Shown piece by piece: positions 1-11,537 of a DNA stretch of 64,000 bases. Source of the DNA: Durusdinium trenchii (Eukaryota; Sar; Dinophyceae; Suessiales; Symbiodiniaceae). The position numbers were made by a program, and so were the translations under genes. Each line of letters opens with the position of its first letter. The first letter of the stretch is position 1. The stretch covers positions 138,044 through 202,043 of the forward strand of contig CAXAMN010027528.1 of NCBI GenBank assembly GCA_963970005.1. The letters run 5' to 3'. A model generated the notes under the pieces. The model saw only the letters and a program-made list of their open reading frames with translations. It had not been told where the DNA came from and ran no database searches.

Positions 1-62
1 CTTCCTTCCCCTCCCTCTTCCTTCCCCTCCCTCTTCCTTCCCTTCCCTCTTCCCTTCCCAAC
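1..62. repeat. Polypyrimidine (C/T) tandem repeat
   Basis: Pure C/T tract built from short CTTCC and CCCTCC units. It runs off the left edge of the window, so its full length is unknown. Simple-sequence DNA with no coding signal. Confidence 0.9.
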
Positions 63-407
63 CCCGTCCACCTCCACAGCCATCTTCCATCCCCGTCTAC
101 GTAAGCTTTTCCTCGCTCTCCCGCGGGGCTAGCGACTAAACGAGAACCCAAGCATCAGAGATGCTTTTGGGAAAAAACGCGGCCATCTTGAATCCCTTTA
201 GCTCGGTTCACCGATCGCTTGATTCGGGGTCACCTGGCTGGAAGCGGAATCCCCTTGAAGGGTCGATCGGTCTGAATCGTCTTTCGTTGGCGCTGAGAGC
301 GATGCGCGACCTCGAGGTGATCCCTGCCGACTTCCGCCATTCACCACAGAAGTGTACTGGATTGTACTGATCACCACCACGAAAGGTATTTGATGGATGA
401 GTATACG

Positions 408-459
408 CTGGAATCACCATGGAAGTGGACGGTGAACTCCACCTCCATGGTGATTCCAG
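408..459. repeat. Near-perfect hairpin (foldback) sequence
   Basis: Left arm 408-429 and right arm 438-459 are reverse complements over 22 bp with one mismatch. The 8-nt loop is CGGTGAAC. The arms carry CACCATGGA and its complement. It could be the core of a foldback element or a small hairpin element. Related GGAAGTGGA words recur at 14388-14455. Confidence 0.85.
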
Positions 460-605
460 GTTCCAGGGAGTAGTAAAAAGAATACAGAAGCAACACCTGC
501 GGGTGTAAGGGGTTCACTGATCATGCAGCACCTCTAATACCACAGGCTTTTCATTCATGGCTATATAAAGATGATCCTGAGCAAGATGAAAACTTCAACA
601 TCATG

Positions 606-672
606 TCATACATGCATGCATGCATGCATGCATGTATGTATGTATGTATGTCTGTAATGTAATGTAATGTAA
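606..672. repeat. Compound microsatellite (CATG)n-(TATG)n-(TAATG)n
   Basis: CATG repeats pass into TATG repeats and then into about four copies of a 5-bp TGTAA unit. The gradual unit change is typical of slippage plus point mutation. Confidence 0.9.
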
Positions 673-1129
673 TCCCATGAATTCCCAATCGCCGCGGTGA
701 ACATCACCATTCCTGCGAATCACCTGGCCGTGAACATGGATGTTTGATTCGTCCCCCCGGACTGAAAGGGGTGACAGGACCCTCCTGGACCATCTGGGTG
801 TGGCGTCCTCGATAAGGAAAGAGTAGGGCAGTCCAGCCAGGACACCCAGAGGGGAGAGATGGTCCAGGAAGATATTGCTCCTTTATCTGTTTTTCAGAAA
901 GCCAGGACACCCAGACCTCCACCACTTATGACATCATGGCATGACCACTGTCACGCTATCCAGATGTTGATTTCGCAAACCACCGATCCATCAAAAGCCA
1001 AGCATTTCGCGTCCCCCGGCCCATCAGACCACCACGGTTTCTATTCGCACCGGGGTCCCGACCCCACCCAATCTCACCGAATCGCCCCGACCTGGGCGCA
1101 ACCCGTGCACCTCTGCGCACCCGACGCAG

Positions 1130-1273
1130 ATGCTCTTCAACACCTGCTTCGCGTGCTCCGACTGCGACGGCGAGTTGCCCGAGTCCTTTGGCTTCGTCCT
1201 ACTGGACTTCAAGGCGTGGCGCGAAGGCGTTCGCGAAGGCGGAACGGCAAAGGAACGGCGGCCGCCGAGCCGT
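1130..1273 (+). CDS. Candidate internal exon, Cys-rich start
   Basis: GC-rich island read in one frame from an ATG directly after an AG acceptor (GACGCAG) to a possible donor at GTAG/GTGTTC. The translation begins MLFNTCFACSDCDGELPES, with three closely spaced cysteines, then a hydrophobic stretch with FVLLDFKAW and a basic R/K-rich end. Without splicing the frame stays open to a TGA at about 1297-1300, giving about 56 residues. I recognise no family. Coding is inferred from composition and splice-like borders only. It could instead be one exon of a longer + strand gene that includes the island at 1560-1793. Confidence 0.35.
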
Positions 1274-1559
1274 AGGTGTTCGGAGAGTCCGGTTGAATGA
1301 AGAAACGGCCCCAATGTGAAGAGCATGTCCAATTCAAATGGGAGGGTTTACTTTCAAGAGGGTTACTTTTCCAATTCAAATGAGAGCATTATATCAAGAG
1401 TCTACTTTATTTTTCATGTTGGGACTCATTGATGGATGTAAATCAATGCGGGGGTGTTCTGGGTGGGGTCGTGGTCGTTCAAGTATTCATGTTTGCAAAG
1501 CTCGCTTCGAAAACGGCCCGGATTCGACCCGCTCTTCCTCGTCACCTCACCGGTTTCCT

Positions 1560-1793
1560 TATGAGTCGACTCCACCGGTCGCTTCCGCTTCGAACCATGA
1601 AGAACAGCGGCACCAAAACACCGACTCGCACGGCTCGTCGACGTCCGGTCGTCGACGGCAGCTGGTGAACACCGCGGTGCGCTCGGTGCTGCCCTTCGAT
1701 CCGGATGCCTCGGACCTCCCCGTGGCCCGGAACACCCGGGTGCGGCGCGGCGCGGTGGCGTGGTGCTGGGAAAACCGGACACGGACCCTATGA
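1560..1793 (+). CDS. Weak candidate exon (GC-rich island)
   Basis: A + strand frame ending at the TGA near 1791-1793 contains a protein-like stretch with VNTAVRSVLPFDPDASDL followed by basic residues. It is GC-rich against AT-richer flanks. The opposite strand is also open here, so strand assignment is uncertain. No family is recognised. The exon start is undefined and 1560 is only the beginning of the better-looking part. Confidence 0.22.
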   Translation, partial: YESTPPVASASNHEEQRHQNTDSHGSSTSGRRRQLVNTAVRSVLPFDPDASDLPVARNTRVRRGAVAWCWENRTRTL

Positions 1794-3274
1794 GAGGTTC
1801 GGGTGGGCGAGGGTGGGTCACCGATGGGAGTGACGAAAAAGGGTTGGTTCTGAAGGTTGGACATTTGATGGAGAATTGTTTGGGCAAAACAGCCTAGAAA
1901 ATCCAAGAAACTTTTCGTTAATTAAAGGGCCAAGAGGCTCTGCCAAGAGGTGACCAAGGTAGAGGCACGTTGTTTTGCGTTTCATGGCAGTTGTTGGAAG
2001 GTCCAAGCGGGCATACAGAATTGGAGGGTCCAATGAGCCGGGCTATGAAGATTAATATTTTAATAAACAATTTGACACTCACTACACTCTGGAAGATTAA
2101 CATGGAGCCTGAAAACCACTGGTTTGTAGAGGAAAAGAGTCTTTCGGGTGCCATTCTCAGGGTCCATGTTAGTTTTCGGGAGTGTATTTTAGGAAACAAT
2201 TCTGAAAGGACGAACTTTGTCCTTCCTCGTTGATGACGGACGGGAGAGCTTAATAGGGTAGACGGACGCGGAACACCTTGGACAACTCATTTCAGATCAC
2301 CTACCTATATATATCCCTGGGAGTCAAAGACTATAAAAAGAATGGTCTTTAGGGGAACTGAAATGGAATTTCCTTTACTTCAGCCGGTCAAAATATAGTC
2401 TTTGGACTTCTAGGATATAGATAGACCAGCTCACTTGGACTCGAAGAACATGTTTTGGCTTAGACAGTTAGCGACTCGAAATGAACCAAAACTATGTGGT
2501 CAATTAGAGTGTCCTGTCCTTCGGACATCCGCCTGTCCTTCGGAACCTTCGCCCCCAGGCCAAGCCTGTGACTTTGAAGTCCTCCGCCAACCTGGTAGGT
2601 TCGGCTGATCCAAACTGCCTCGTTTTGAACGCGTGAAGCTGGGTGAAGCTGGGTGAAGCTGGGTGAAGCTGGGTGAAGCTGGGTGAATCTTGGTTCCTCG
2701 TCTTCACGGTCGATGCCGTGTCCCCGTCGGGTCAACTGGTCGTTGCGCCGAGAAAAGCGCCCCCCATCTTGGCGCTTCGGGCTCTTGCGGTGCTCCAACC
2801 AAGTGTGACCCTTGGGCTAATCCACCCTCCAGCTCGCCGGGAAGACCCTTCCCATTGGAGAAGGGTTCAGATTCAGAATGGGCGCACGTAAAGATTCTGA
2901 TGCTATGGAGGATCCTTTCTTAGGTTGACCCATGTCTGGGGGCGGCCATTCTGGTAGGCCTTTCTGTGGTCAACCGGTGTTCTTTGTTCAGAACGCGGTG
3001 TGTATGATATATATATATGATTATATATGTTGTTTATTTTTTCAACCGCTTTACCGTGCAAAATCCCTCATCCATAGAAAACTGTGGATTATGATTAACT
3101 GCAAACCCTGTGACTAAGCGTGTAGAACATGTGCAAAAACACATCTTTTTTAACATTGGTCTTCGGCTGAAACATCACAAAAACCTAGGTTTGGAATCAT
3201 TTCCTGCTTCAATGTTTTGTTGTTAATGCAAAACATGATCAAACACACAGTGCTTTACAGTGGTTTTGACTGAA
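1794..3274. other. Non-coding stretch with a decamer repeat
   Basis: No gene supported. It contains a 10-bp tandem repeat (2633-2690), a direct repeat of CTGTCCTTCGGA near 2512-2545, and an AT-rich patch near 3005-3030. The end (3175-3274) holds a diverged copy of the left arm of the 3275-4184 inverted-repeat unit. Confidence 0.55.
2633..2690. repeat. Tandem repeat, 10-bp unit GGGTGAAGCT
   Basis: About 5.8 consecutive copies of a 10-bp unit. Four are exact (2641-2680), with a partial copy before and one diverged copy after. Ten is not a multiple of three, so coding pressure is unlikely. Confidence 0.95.
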
Positions 3275-4184
3275 CCCCCACAAAGACCTAAGTTTTGAGC
3301 TATTGTTTTGCTTCAAGCTGCTTCAATTGTTTCAGACCAAGCTGGCAAAGGTTTACCAAAGAAACAAAATACAAAAATACCACAACCATATCAGAAACCT
3401 ATAGTACGGGAAACTATTATAGAAGATATAAAAACATGTTTTCAATTTTTCAACGTATATTTTTCGCACAAAATACACATGAGCCCGCCCGTTCCCTTTC
3501 CGTCGCTCTCTCTCCCTCCCTGGAGAAGAAGAGAAGCAGCTGGGTAAACCTCCTAATTAGCTTCTCTTCTGCTTTCTGTTTTGCCTTCCCTTCTGCCTCC
3601 TTCCCCTTCCCCTTCCCTTTCCACCTTTTCTTCCTTCCACTTTCTCCTTCCTGTCCATTACTTCCTTCCCCCTTCCCCCTTCTGAGATTCTCCTGTCCCT
3701 TCTGCCTCTTTCCTCCTGCCTTCTCTTCCTCTTCTTTGCCTTTTTTGCCTCTTCTAATTGAGGTGGCTCGGGGTTTGGCCTCTCTCGGTTTTCACCAACG
3801 TTGTGCCCGGCGGGACTACGTTTTCTACCTGGCCATCTTCTGTTTGAAACCCTCCCGGCGGCAAATTTCCATACCCTTCAAATAGAAGATCGGCACAAGC
3901 AATTTCTTCTATAATAGATGTGCGTACTATAACTGTAAAAAACACAACAACAAAATACAAAAAACACACACCAAAACACAATATATACTTGAGACAAAAG
4001 GAAGGCAAAACCAAAAACCCCCATTTTGTCTCAAACATGTTTTTTTTGGGTTTTTGTTGTTTTTGTTTTTTTGGTTTTATGGTATGTTGTCTTTTTTGGT
4101 ATTCCCTCTAAACCTTTGCCGGCCTTGTCTGAACAATTGAAGCAACACAAGAGCTCAATAGCCTTGGTTTTTGTGGGGCGCAGT
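3275..4184. repeat. Inverted-repeat-flanked unit (foldback/MITE-like)
   Basis: About 80 bp at 3275-3355 is repeated in inverted orientation at about 4109-4184, with scattered mismatches and small gaps. The best-matched core is GCTTCAATTG...GGCAAAGGTTTA (3320-3355 against 4109-4143). The interior has a long C/T-rich tract (3490-3740) and an inner 11-bp perfect palindrome, TTGAGACAAAA near 3990 and its complement near 4024. No transposase is visible, so this would be a non-autonomous element or two opposite copies of a dispersed repeat. Confidence 0.5.
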
Positions 4185-6434
4185 CTCAGAAGGCTGTTCA
4201 ATTGCTTGCATAGGATCATGTATGTCTTGCTTAACTTTTCTTTATGCTCTCAAATGGAGCACAACATATGGAACACCAAAAGGAAGCCGCATTATTATTT
4301 GTTCTTTTAAGCGTTGCCTTCTTAAGAGCATAAAGATTCAAATAAAGGAACACATTACGGAAGAAGCTAATGAGCTAGACCAAGCTGCAACAGCATCAAT
4401 CAACTTATTTTCAGGCAGCAAGTTACTTCTTCTGGTGTCCTGTCTCAACAAGTGTTTCTATTGCTCCAGTAGGTTGTATATATCTGTTTTGCTTAAGGTG
4501 TTCTACACGTTCAAAGGCGCCTTAACATTGAGCACCAAAAGGAAGGCTGGTTCAATCTTCACAAGGTTCTTTCTTGGTCAAGTTGTTTTGTTTGGCTTAG
4601 CTCTTTCTAAGAAGGTACTGAACTCAGCTGGTGCTAAGCAATCCTTGGATCGACCCATTTCGAGCCCCTGTTCGGCCGCCTTCCAAATCGGCACCTGGTC
4701 GGCTCGGAGCGCGGGTCGGCTTGTCCACCCGATGAATCACTCGGAGCCCGAAGCCCGGGAGGCTTGGAGAAGGTCGTGGGCGATGTGGCACAGGTTTCTC
4801 GAAAGATTGTTCGATAAAAGGAGGGTTGGCTGGAAGAGCGTTGGGATGTGGGTGGCTTTGGATTCCATTTGGGGGTGCATTTGTTGGAGTCCAACGGGTT
4901 GTTGGGAAGTGAATGACCAGACGTTCGGTCGGACTGGTTCGCCTTTTGGCCCACACACCGGGGCTTTCGAGGACCCTTTTGGAGGTATTCTTTACAAAAG
5001 GCCATGTCAACACTTTCAAATCTGTCAATATCCCGAGAATCCGGACGGCCCCTCCAGCTTGGGAGACCTCACCTCCAGTTTGCATGCAGTCGTGACCCGA
5101 ACCTGCCACCCTTCCCATTGCTTCGTGCCCAGATTCTGGGCGATGTCCTGAGATCCTCCAAGTAGATGCAACATGTCCATTTTCATTTGTAAAACCATGC
5201 AAAAGGCATATTCTGTTGCATAGTTGGAAGATATATGTACCGTACCATGATGTACCTCCGTTAAATTGGCCGAAGCCATGGCAGTGGTGTTTGAAGCCTT
5301 GGTCGTTGTGTTTTTCTGGAACTTTTTTGGAACGTCCGAGGTGTGCATTCAGTCCCTCTTTCTGATGAGCGCCTCAGCCCCGCATCTCGACCATCGTGAC
5401 ACGCGGATGAGAGGAGGTGAGGATGTGCATGGGGAAGAAGCATTGAATTTCTGTGTCTCAAAAGGATCTGGGTCATTCGACTTGGAATCATCATTGATGA
5501 CCTTTGCAAGGCCCAAGAAGCAAGTGATTTGGCCCAAGGGGTGTATGTCTGAAGCACGCGGCTGGAAGCCAACTGGCCCATACTGTGAGAGGGCATGACT
5601 AACAGTGTGGTTTGTGGAAAACCATTGTTTTGTCCATATCAATCAATGGGATTTTTGTTTGGGACGCCACATTGAGGAGGACATTCCTACTATACTACTT
5701 GCAGTATTGGTGCAATCTAGTACGCCCAAGGGTAACCCCCTTTACACGAACCGAAGGTTGGGATCATCTTCATATCTAAAGGAACCGGAGTCCTGTAGAG
5801 GAAGATGCACCTTTTCAAAAAACTTCCAGTGCAATAAACAGGATGCTTGCTCTTTGGCCGAGATATTCCATGTGTACTGCTTTGTGAGGGTCCAATGTGT
5901 TTCCCTTGGCTGAAGAGTCTTTTTTTGCCTTTCCCCAAGCAGGGGTAAGGAAAGGGACAACTAGGCGGCCCTTGCCTTCCAAGACTTGAAGAATCGCCCT
6001 GAATTTTCTGGTACAACATGCTTTAGACACAAACAATTGCTGTTCGTCGGATCGTCGGACCCCCCCAATTTCGGCGACACAGCCGGGTTTGTATCCAGAC
6101 AGGTCCGAGGAAAGGCAACCAAAATGAACGAATTCTTTACAAGCTAAGGAGCCCAGAAATATCCCTAAAGATCCGGACCCTCAAAAACTAAGGCTATTGG
6201 GAACCCCTGCCAAACCCCTGTGAACTCCAGAGGCTTCCACCTCTGCGACGAAGGGCCAAACCTCCACCGGTTCACAGGGCGCGGTCCGGACACGTCCAAG
6301 CCCTGACCGTCCAACCCTTCCAGTTTGCTGAAGGGCCCCGGAGTCGGAGAGGAAACGGTGTCTTCCGGAAGTGGTCGATCTACGGAACACTCGTTTGACA
6401 TGTTCTTAGCTGTCAAAAACACTTCCGCGCTCGT
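4185..6434. other. Non-coding stretch, no gene supported
   Basis: A 326-codon + strand frame (4171-5151) is open but its translation shows no domain, no steady codon pattern and no splice context, so it is not called. A short phrase GAGCACCAAAAGGAAG recurs in similar form near 4270 and 4532. Nothing else stands out. Confidence 0.45.
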
Positions 6435-6630
6435 TCTGTTGTTGTTGCTGTTGCTGTTGCTGCTGTTGTTGCTGTTGTTGCTGTTGTTGCTGTTGTTGCT
6501 GTTGTTGTGGCTGTGGCTGTGGCTGGGGCTGGGGCTGGGGCTGTGGCTGTGGTTGTTGTTGTTGTGTTGTTGTTGTTGTGGTGGTGGTGGTGGTGGTGGT
6601 TGTTGTTGTTGTTGTTGTTGTTGTTGTTAG
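6435..6630. repeat. Trinucleotide microsatellite (GTT/GCT)n
   Basis: Long run of GTTGTT, GCTGTT, GGCTGT and GGT triplets. Translations in any frame are homopolymer-like (Leu, Cys/Gly, or Gln/Thr on the other strand), as expected from a microsatellite rather than a gene. Confidence 0.95.
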
Positions 6631-6813
6631 AAACAAGAACAGCCGCCCAACATAATTGTCACATGTTGTAACTTTGGAACTTCAAGGGGCAAGGTTACGG
6701 TTGAAGGTTTGAGCGAATGTTGGTTTCGTAAGTAGGTGGGCTTGTTGGACTTGTTTCACTCAAGTCTGGGCTGGTCCGTTTTTAGTGTTTTTGAGCTGTT
6801 GTTCTGGAGGGGG

Positions 6814-6967
6814 GGTCCAAAAAAACAACAACGGGGCTGCAGTCTTTGTTTCTAGGAGGGGGTAGAGACAACGGGGTGTCCAAAAAGCAACAACGAGGCT
6901 GTAGCTTTTGTCTCTAGGATGTGGTAGAGGTTCTCAGTAGAAGTTATACAGAGGCTTAGCTGACCGG

Positions 6968-7059
<92 letters not shown>

Positions 7060-7200
7060 GTACTGCTACTACTACCACCACCACCACCAGTATTACTAGG
7101 CTACTACTACTTCTAGTACTGCTACTACTACCACTACTACCACCACCACTACCACTACCACTACCACTACGACTACTACTACTACTACTACTACTACTAC

Positions 7201-7233
<33 letters not shown>

Positions 7234-7450
7234 CTGTTCCTCCTCCTCCTCCTCCTCCTACGACTACTACAACAACGATACCAGCACTACCACTACTGGT
7301 AAAAGTACTTGTTGGCTGGTTGTTTTCGGGGTGGTCAAAAAGACAACGACGGGTGACGGGGCTGCAGATTTTGCTTCCACCCCCTTCTAGTAGAGACAAG
7401 GGAACAAGATATGTAACGGGGCTGCAGTTTTTGTTTGCACCTCCTCGTCG
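6814..7450. repeat. Four diverged copies of a ~55-70 bp phrase
   Basis: A phrase of the form GTCCAAAAAGACAACAACGGGGCTGCAG..TTTTG..TCTAG..GTAGAG occurs at about 6814-6881, 6878-6930, 7331-7400 and 7403-7450 in the same orientation. Triplet microsatellite DNA separates the second and third copies. This suggests tandem duplication followed by microsatellite expansion inside the array. Confidence 0.6.
6969..7250. repeat. Trinucleotide microsatellite (CTA/CCA)n
   Basis: Nearly continuous ACT/CTA triplets with CCA and CTT variants over about 280 bp. No coding meaning. Confidence 0.95.
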
Positions 7451-7655
7451 TCGTCGTCGTCGTAGTAGTAGTAGTAGTAGTCGTAGTAGTAGTAGTAGTA
7501 GCAGCAGCAGTAGTAGTAGCGGTTGTTGTTGTTGTGGTTGTGGTTGTTGGTTGTTGGTTGTTGGTTGTTGGTGGTTGTTGTTGGTTGTTGTTGGTTGTTG
7601 TTGGTTGTTGTTGTTGTTGTTGTTGTTGGTTGTTGTTGTTGTTGTTGTTTCTTGT
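7440..7655. repeat. Trinucleotide microsatellite (TCG/TAG/GTT)n
   Basis: TCG triplets change to TAG, then CAG, then GTT and GTTG-type repeats. Reading frames through it are low-complexity artefacts. Confidence 0.95.
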
Positions 7656-8597
7656 TCCCAACACGAGGCACGGCTTTGTGATCTTCAGCGTCATTGTCGG
7701 AGCACTCAACGGCTGCCTCTCCATTGCTCTCATTGTGGCTTGGCGCGATCCCCTTGGATCATGCATCATACGGGTCTGTGTGGGGCCAGGGGAGACACCC
7801 TGGCCCAAGTCTCGGGCCGACCAAGTGGAACGTTGCTTTGGTTCTTGACCCACCGAGCCCAACCGCACTGATGTAAAAAACGCACTGAGCGGAAACACAA
7901 GTATCGAAACCTCGGCAAGGGAGATATCTTCTGAAAACACCCATGAGGCGATGGGACAGGCTTCTCTTTGGTGAAAGAGACATAGATTGGTTAACCATCA
8001 GCACCTTGTTGTTGTTGGGCCAATCCAACGGCGAGATTGACTGTCCACCTCACCGTCAGATATCAAAAGAAGAGTTTCAACTTGTCGACACATGATATCA
8101 CATGTTCACCTACCCTTTTCGGGGTGTTTGTGGCCCACAACCATAGGGGGTGTCTCAAAATGATCAGACCTTCCAAACAGCTTGCGCATGATGTTGACAA
8201 CCTCTCATTTTTGAGTTTAAAGATGCTTCACCATCGCGGCACATCTCCGTATTGCAATGCATTGCACTTTATTAACATTCATGACATTTCTGCCGAGGTC
8301 ATCCAATTAGTCCACGCAATGGTTGGTTTGAGAGGCATGACATATAGGCTTTCACCTCTGCCAAAAGATCTTCCAGGCACAGGATGCATTGCAAGAGGAG
8401 TCTGCAGTTCAGGCGCGATGCGCGCGGAGCTGGGAAGTGGAGGCTTGACTGACAAGTCCACTTGAAGATTTCCTGGGAGGTGTTGGAACAACCCAAACGA
8501 AAACAAATATGGATGTCGAAAACCCACACAGTCTTGGGATGTCTTTTCATGTCTTTTCAAATTCCTCATTTGGCACCGCCTTTTTCGTTGTTCCCGG
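7656..8597. other. Non-coding stretch
   Basis: No gene supported. Frames of 60-142 codons occur on both strands without domain or splice-site support. Confidence 0.5.
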
Positions 8598-8726
8598 TTC
8601 GGCGAATATACGAAACGCCCATGGAGTGCTGCGCGGCTGCTTGAGGACCGCGAGTTGGAGCAGGGCACCGTGCTGGCGGCGTTGGCAGGCGCGGTGGCAG
8701 GCGGTGGGGGACGTTTTGAGCACTTG
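8598..8726 (+). CDS. Candidate exon (Ala/Gly-rich helix)
   Basis: A GC-rich + strand frame reads FGEYTKRPWSAARLLEDREL followed by EQGTVLAALAGAVAGGGG and RFEHLV. It has a balanced mix of charged and small residues that looks like real protein. A GT donor candidate follows directly at 8727 (TTG/GTCTTA). The 5' border is not clear and may lie a little upstream. No family is recognised. The opposite strand is also open, but its translation is Pro/Ser/Arg-rich and less protein-like. Confidence 0.33.
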
Positions 8727-9817
8727 GTCTTAAGCACTCCGCAGAAATGGAGAAGTCCTACAGAAGAAACACGTCAGAATGTGTGTGTTGGATGGTTCAC
8801 TGTCTTTGCCCTATGCGACAGTGTAGGTTGTTCACACAAATCACCCAAGAGATAGACTGGGTCATTTTTGTTGGATTTGTTCGAGATTCCTGCAGTCAAA
8901 CCACTATATAATATCTGTTTTTCAGGTCATTCCCCAGCATGTGCACTGGACCATCCCCAGACACTCCATGTATGCCGAGTGGTTGAACAGGGGATCCATA
9001 TTGGCATATCGCCGTGAAGCTCAAGGGAGACAGGCACCTCGACCTTGGCAGGGTGCCTCCCCTTCAAACCAACACACATGGGTCCATCCAGTCCCAGAGT
9101 CCCATGGAGTCTGGGATGGACCAAACCGCCAGTTCTGGGCTCCCGTGAAAACGACATGTTCCAGGAGTTGTCCGTGGGGACGCAGGGGACGAGGTGGACC
9201 GTCCACGGTGAAGTGAAGTATATACTCGTTCCTGACTGGAGAGAGCGAAACTGTACATGGAGATCAACCACAATACAGGGACAGATACCGTAATGCCTAG
9301 GGAACTATCTACAGTCAGAGTTTTCCACAATCCAGGAGCAAACAATGAAGCACTTCTTGCGGTTCTTGCGGTGCGCAAGAAACACACATGTGAGCACAAA
9401 CATGACACCCCAGGGGTCCAGCACGTCCAAAGACAAACTCCAAGAAGGACTCATGTGACTCATGTAAATTCTTGGGGGTTATTGGGGGATCTTCCAAATG
9501 CGCCCATTGTGTTGAACCATCACTCAGACTGAGAAACATGAATTCCGTATCAAAGTTTATGGCAAAGAGCCTGCGGCAGTTTGCCAGGAAGTTGTGTTAC
9601 ATACATTGATGTATACATTGGAAGGTTCAGCTTGAGGCATTTTCCCCAAGATCACAATCGCCTCAAGCCGGGTCTCAATGCAGCCCTCCTATCAATAGCG
9701 CTTCTTTGGAACCCCTTCCCAATTGTTTTCAGGTGCAATGCAATGTTGCTGCAACTTGGCAATGACCCCGGACCCGTGCTGCACCCGTTTTCTGCACAGA
9801 CCCGTTTTTTTCTGCAG
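8727..9817. other. Non-coding stretch
   Basis: No convincing gene or repeat array. It ends in a T-rich tract with a CAG that forms the acceptor of the next candidate exon. Confidence 0.5.
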
Positions 9818-9991
9818 GGACCCTGTGGCACGACCGTCGCGCGGAGCACTGCGCTCCTCCGAGGCGAGGTGAAGCTCGTGGAGGAAGGCACCAGCAGCGA
9901 GATGCCGCCCGTTCTGCGAGACCCAGGCGTTCCGCGACGTCCGGCGAGCGACGTCCGGGCGATCCGAAGCGGGTTCGAGTCGGAGCCGCAG
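9818..9991 (+). CDS. Candidate internal exon, 58 codons
   Basis: This is the best-bordered exon-like island in the left part of the window. A T-rich tract ending TTTTTTTCTGCAG precedes it, and a GT donor follows it (GCCGCAG/GTGGAT). It is 174 nt, exactly 58 codons, open in phase 0 and GC-rich against AT-richer flanks. The translation includes LLRGEVKLVEEGTSSEMPPV and later RPASDVRAIRSGFESEPQ, plausible soluble protein. No family is recognised and the partner exons are not identified. Confidence 0.42.
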
Positions 9992-11537
9992 GTGGATTTT
10001 AGGTGGTTTTTTGGTGTGTTTTTTGTACATGAGGATGAGAAGATCCTGTCTTTTTTGAGTTTTTTTGCAGAGGATGAAGGGATTATTAGTTTGTGTTTAC
10101 CTTTGTTGGCGAAACAGATTGTGGACATCGTGGACATCCCGCATGAATAGGATCAATGTGATTCAATGGCCGTAAGAGGCCCTTGCGAGGTGATTTTTAC
10201 AGCCAAGGTCTGGCGGTCTGCCTGAAGGTGGCTGGTTCCCGCTGGTCATGCTATGGTAGAAACTGGATGAGAAGGGTCCTTCAAAATGACGAACCCTCAA
10301 AGGTATCTTACGTCAATGTCATTACAAACATGTCAATATCTAGACCATAAGGTAGAGCCCAAGGTAAAGGCAAAGGCAAAGGTATGATACTATACATAAC
10401 ATGTCATGAAATGTCATTTTTTGTGACATATATTCTCGTGGCATTTCTTGGCTCAATCACCGCAGGTGGAGGCCAATGTGGGGTGTTTGTGTGCAGGTCA
10501 ATGCGGGATTCGTTTTCGTGTGGAAGTCGCATTGGTCAGAACTTGGGGCGCTCCGACTTCACCCCGGGAGTGGAGTTCACCACCTGTTTGGTCTTGGGCA
10601 TCCGACTTCATCCACGGAGCCATGACATCCACCGAGTCGAAACGACGAGTCGATTTCGTGGACGATGTGGGTGTGAAGTGCGTCGGCAGCGAAAAAGGAA
10701 CGCAGAAGAAATGGAGTTGAGTCGATGGAGTCAAAGGAAGAAACAGGTCCTCCAACCATCCATCCACCTCCCCCCAAACAAAAGCACATATGATATACCT
10801 AGCACTTCCAAGTAGGGTGCCCTGTCTGGAGACCATTTCTTTAGTGACCGATGGTCCAGCCAGGTGACCGGAAGCGCGCACCCCTCGCTCCGGTGAGCCC
10901 ACCAGGTGGACCTTCCCCAGAAAGGCAGGTGGGCCGAGCAGCGCAGGGAGCGCGGGATTGGTGGAAGACCGAAGTCAAGCGACCCAGTGAGATCCATCCG
11001 AGATCAGTGAGGGTCAAGAGATTCCGAGACATGAAAGCCACTGCTCCAGCACCTCGTGACCAGATTCTCTAGTTGGGCCCCTCCGACTGACGTGATGCAA
11101 ACTCCTCCCATGTGAGAGTATGTGAGACTTCTACAGGAGTCGACGTTATACGCTTAGAGTTTAGAAGTTTAGAGAACAATGAATATTGAATTTGCACGCG
11201 GCGGCCGATGGTTTGTTCGGACATCGGGAAGCAGTTCATGGTGAAAACACGTGAAAACCATTCCACACAGAATTGGTTGCTAGGGGACATCTACTTTAAA
11301 ATCCATCGTTATGGCCATTTTCGTCTGCTCGGTTTCCGTGAGCATCACGGACGAGCGAATCGGATCGAATCGTGGATCGATCGCGATGCGTTTGTTCGAC
11401 GACGGAGACCCTCCACAGGGATCTTAATGGACTTTCCCTTGTGGAAACGGAGGGCTAACATAGACAGGATATGACGATCAATCACCCATGCATAGTCCCA
11501 AGCATATACATGTTACACAAATAAGAAGGCCCGCCTG

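Larger units (their letters stand above)
63..1129. other. Non-coding stretch
   Basis: No convincing gene. The short reading frames here lack codon-like composition. The stretch holds the 408-459 hairpin and the 606-672 microsatellite, listed separately. The end (about 1040-1129) becomes GC-rich and leads into the exon-like segment at 1130. Confidence 0.6.

Noticed and set aside
4171-5151. 326-codon + strand open frame
   Set aside because: No recognisable domain, no start or splice context, and composition changes sharply along it. It looks like chance openness.
6406-6636. Open frames with poly-Gln/poly-Thr or poly-Leu/Cys
   Set aside because: They are direct translations of the GTT/GCT microsatellite. 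All frames are low-complexity and no flanking coding sequence exists.
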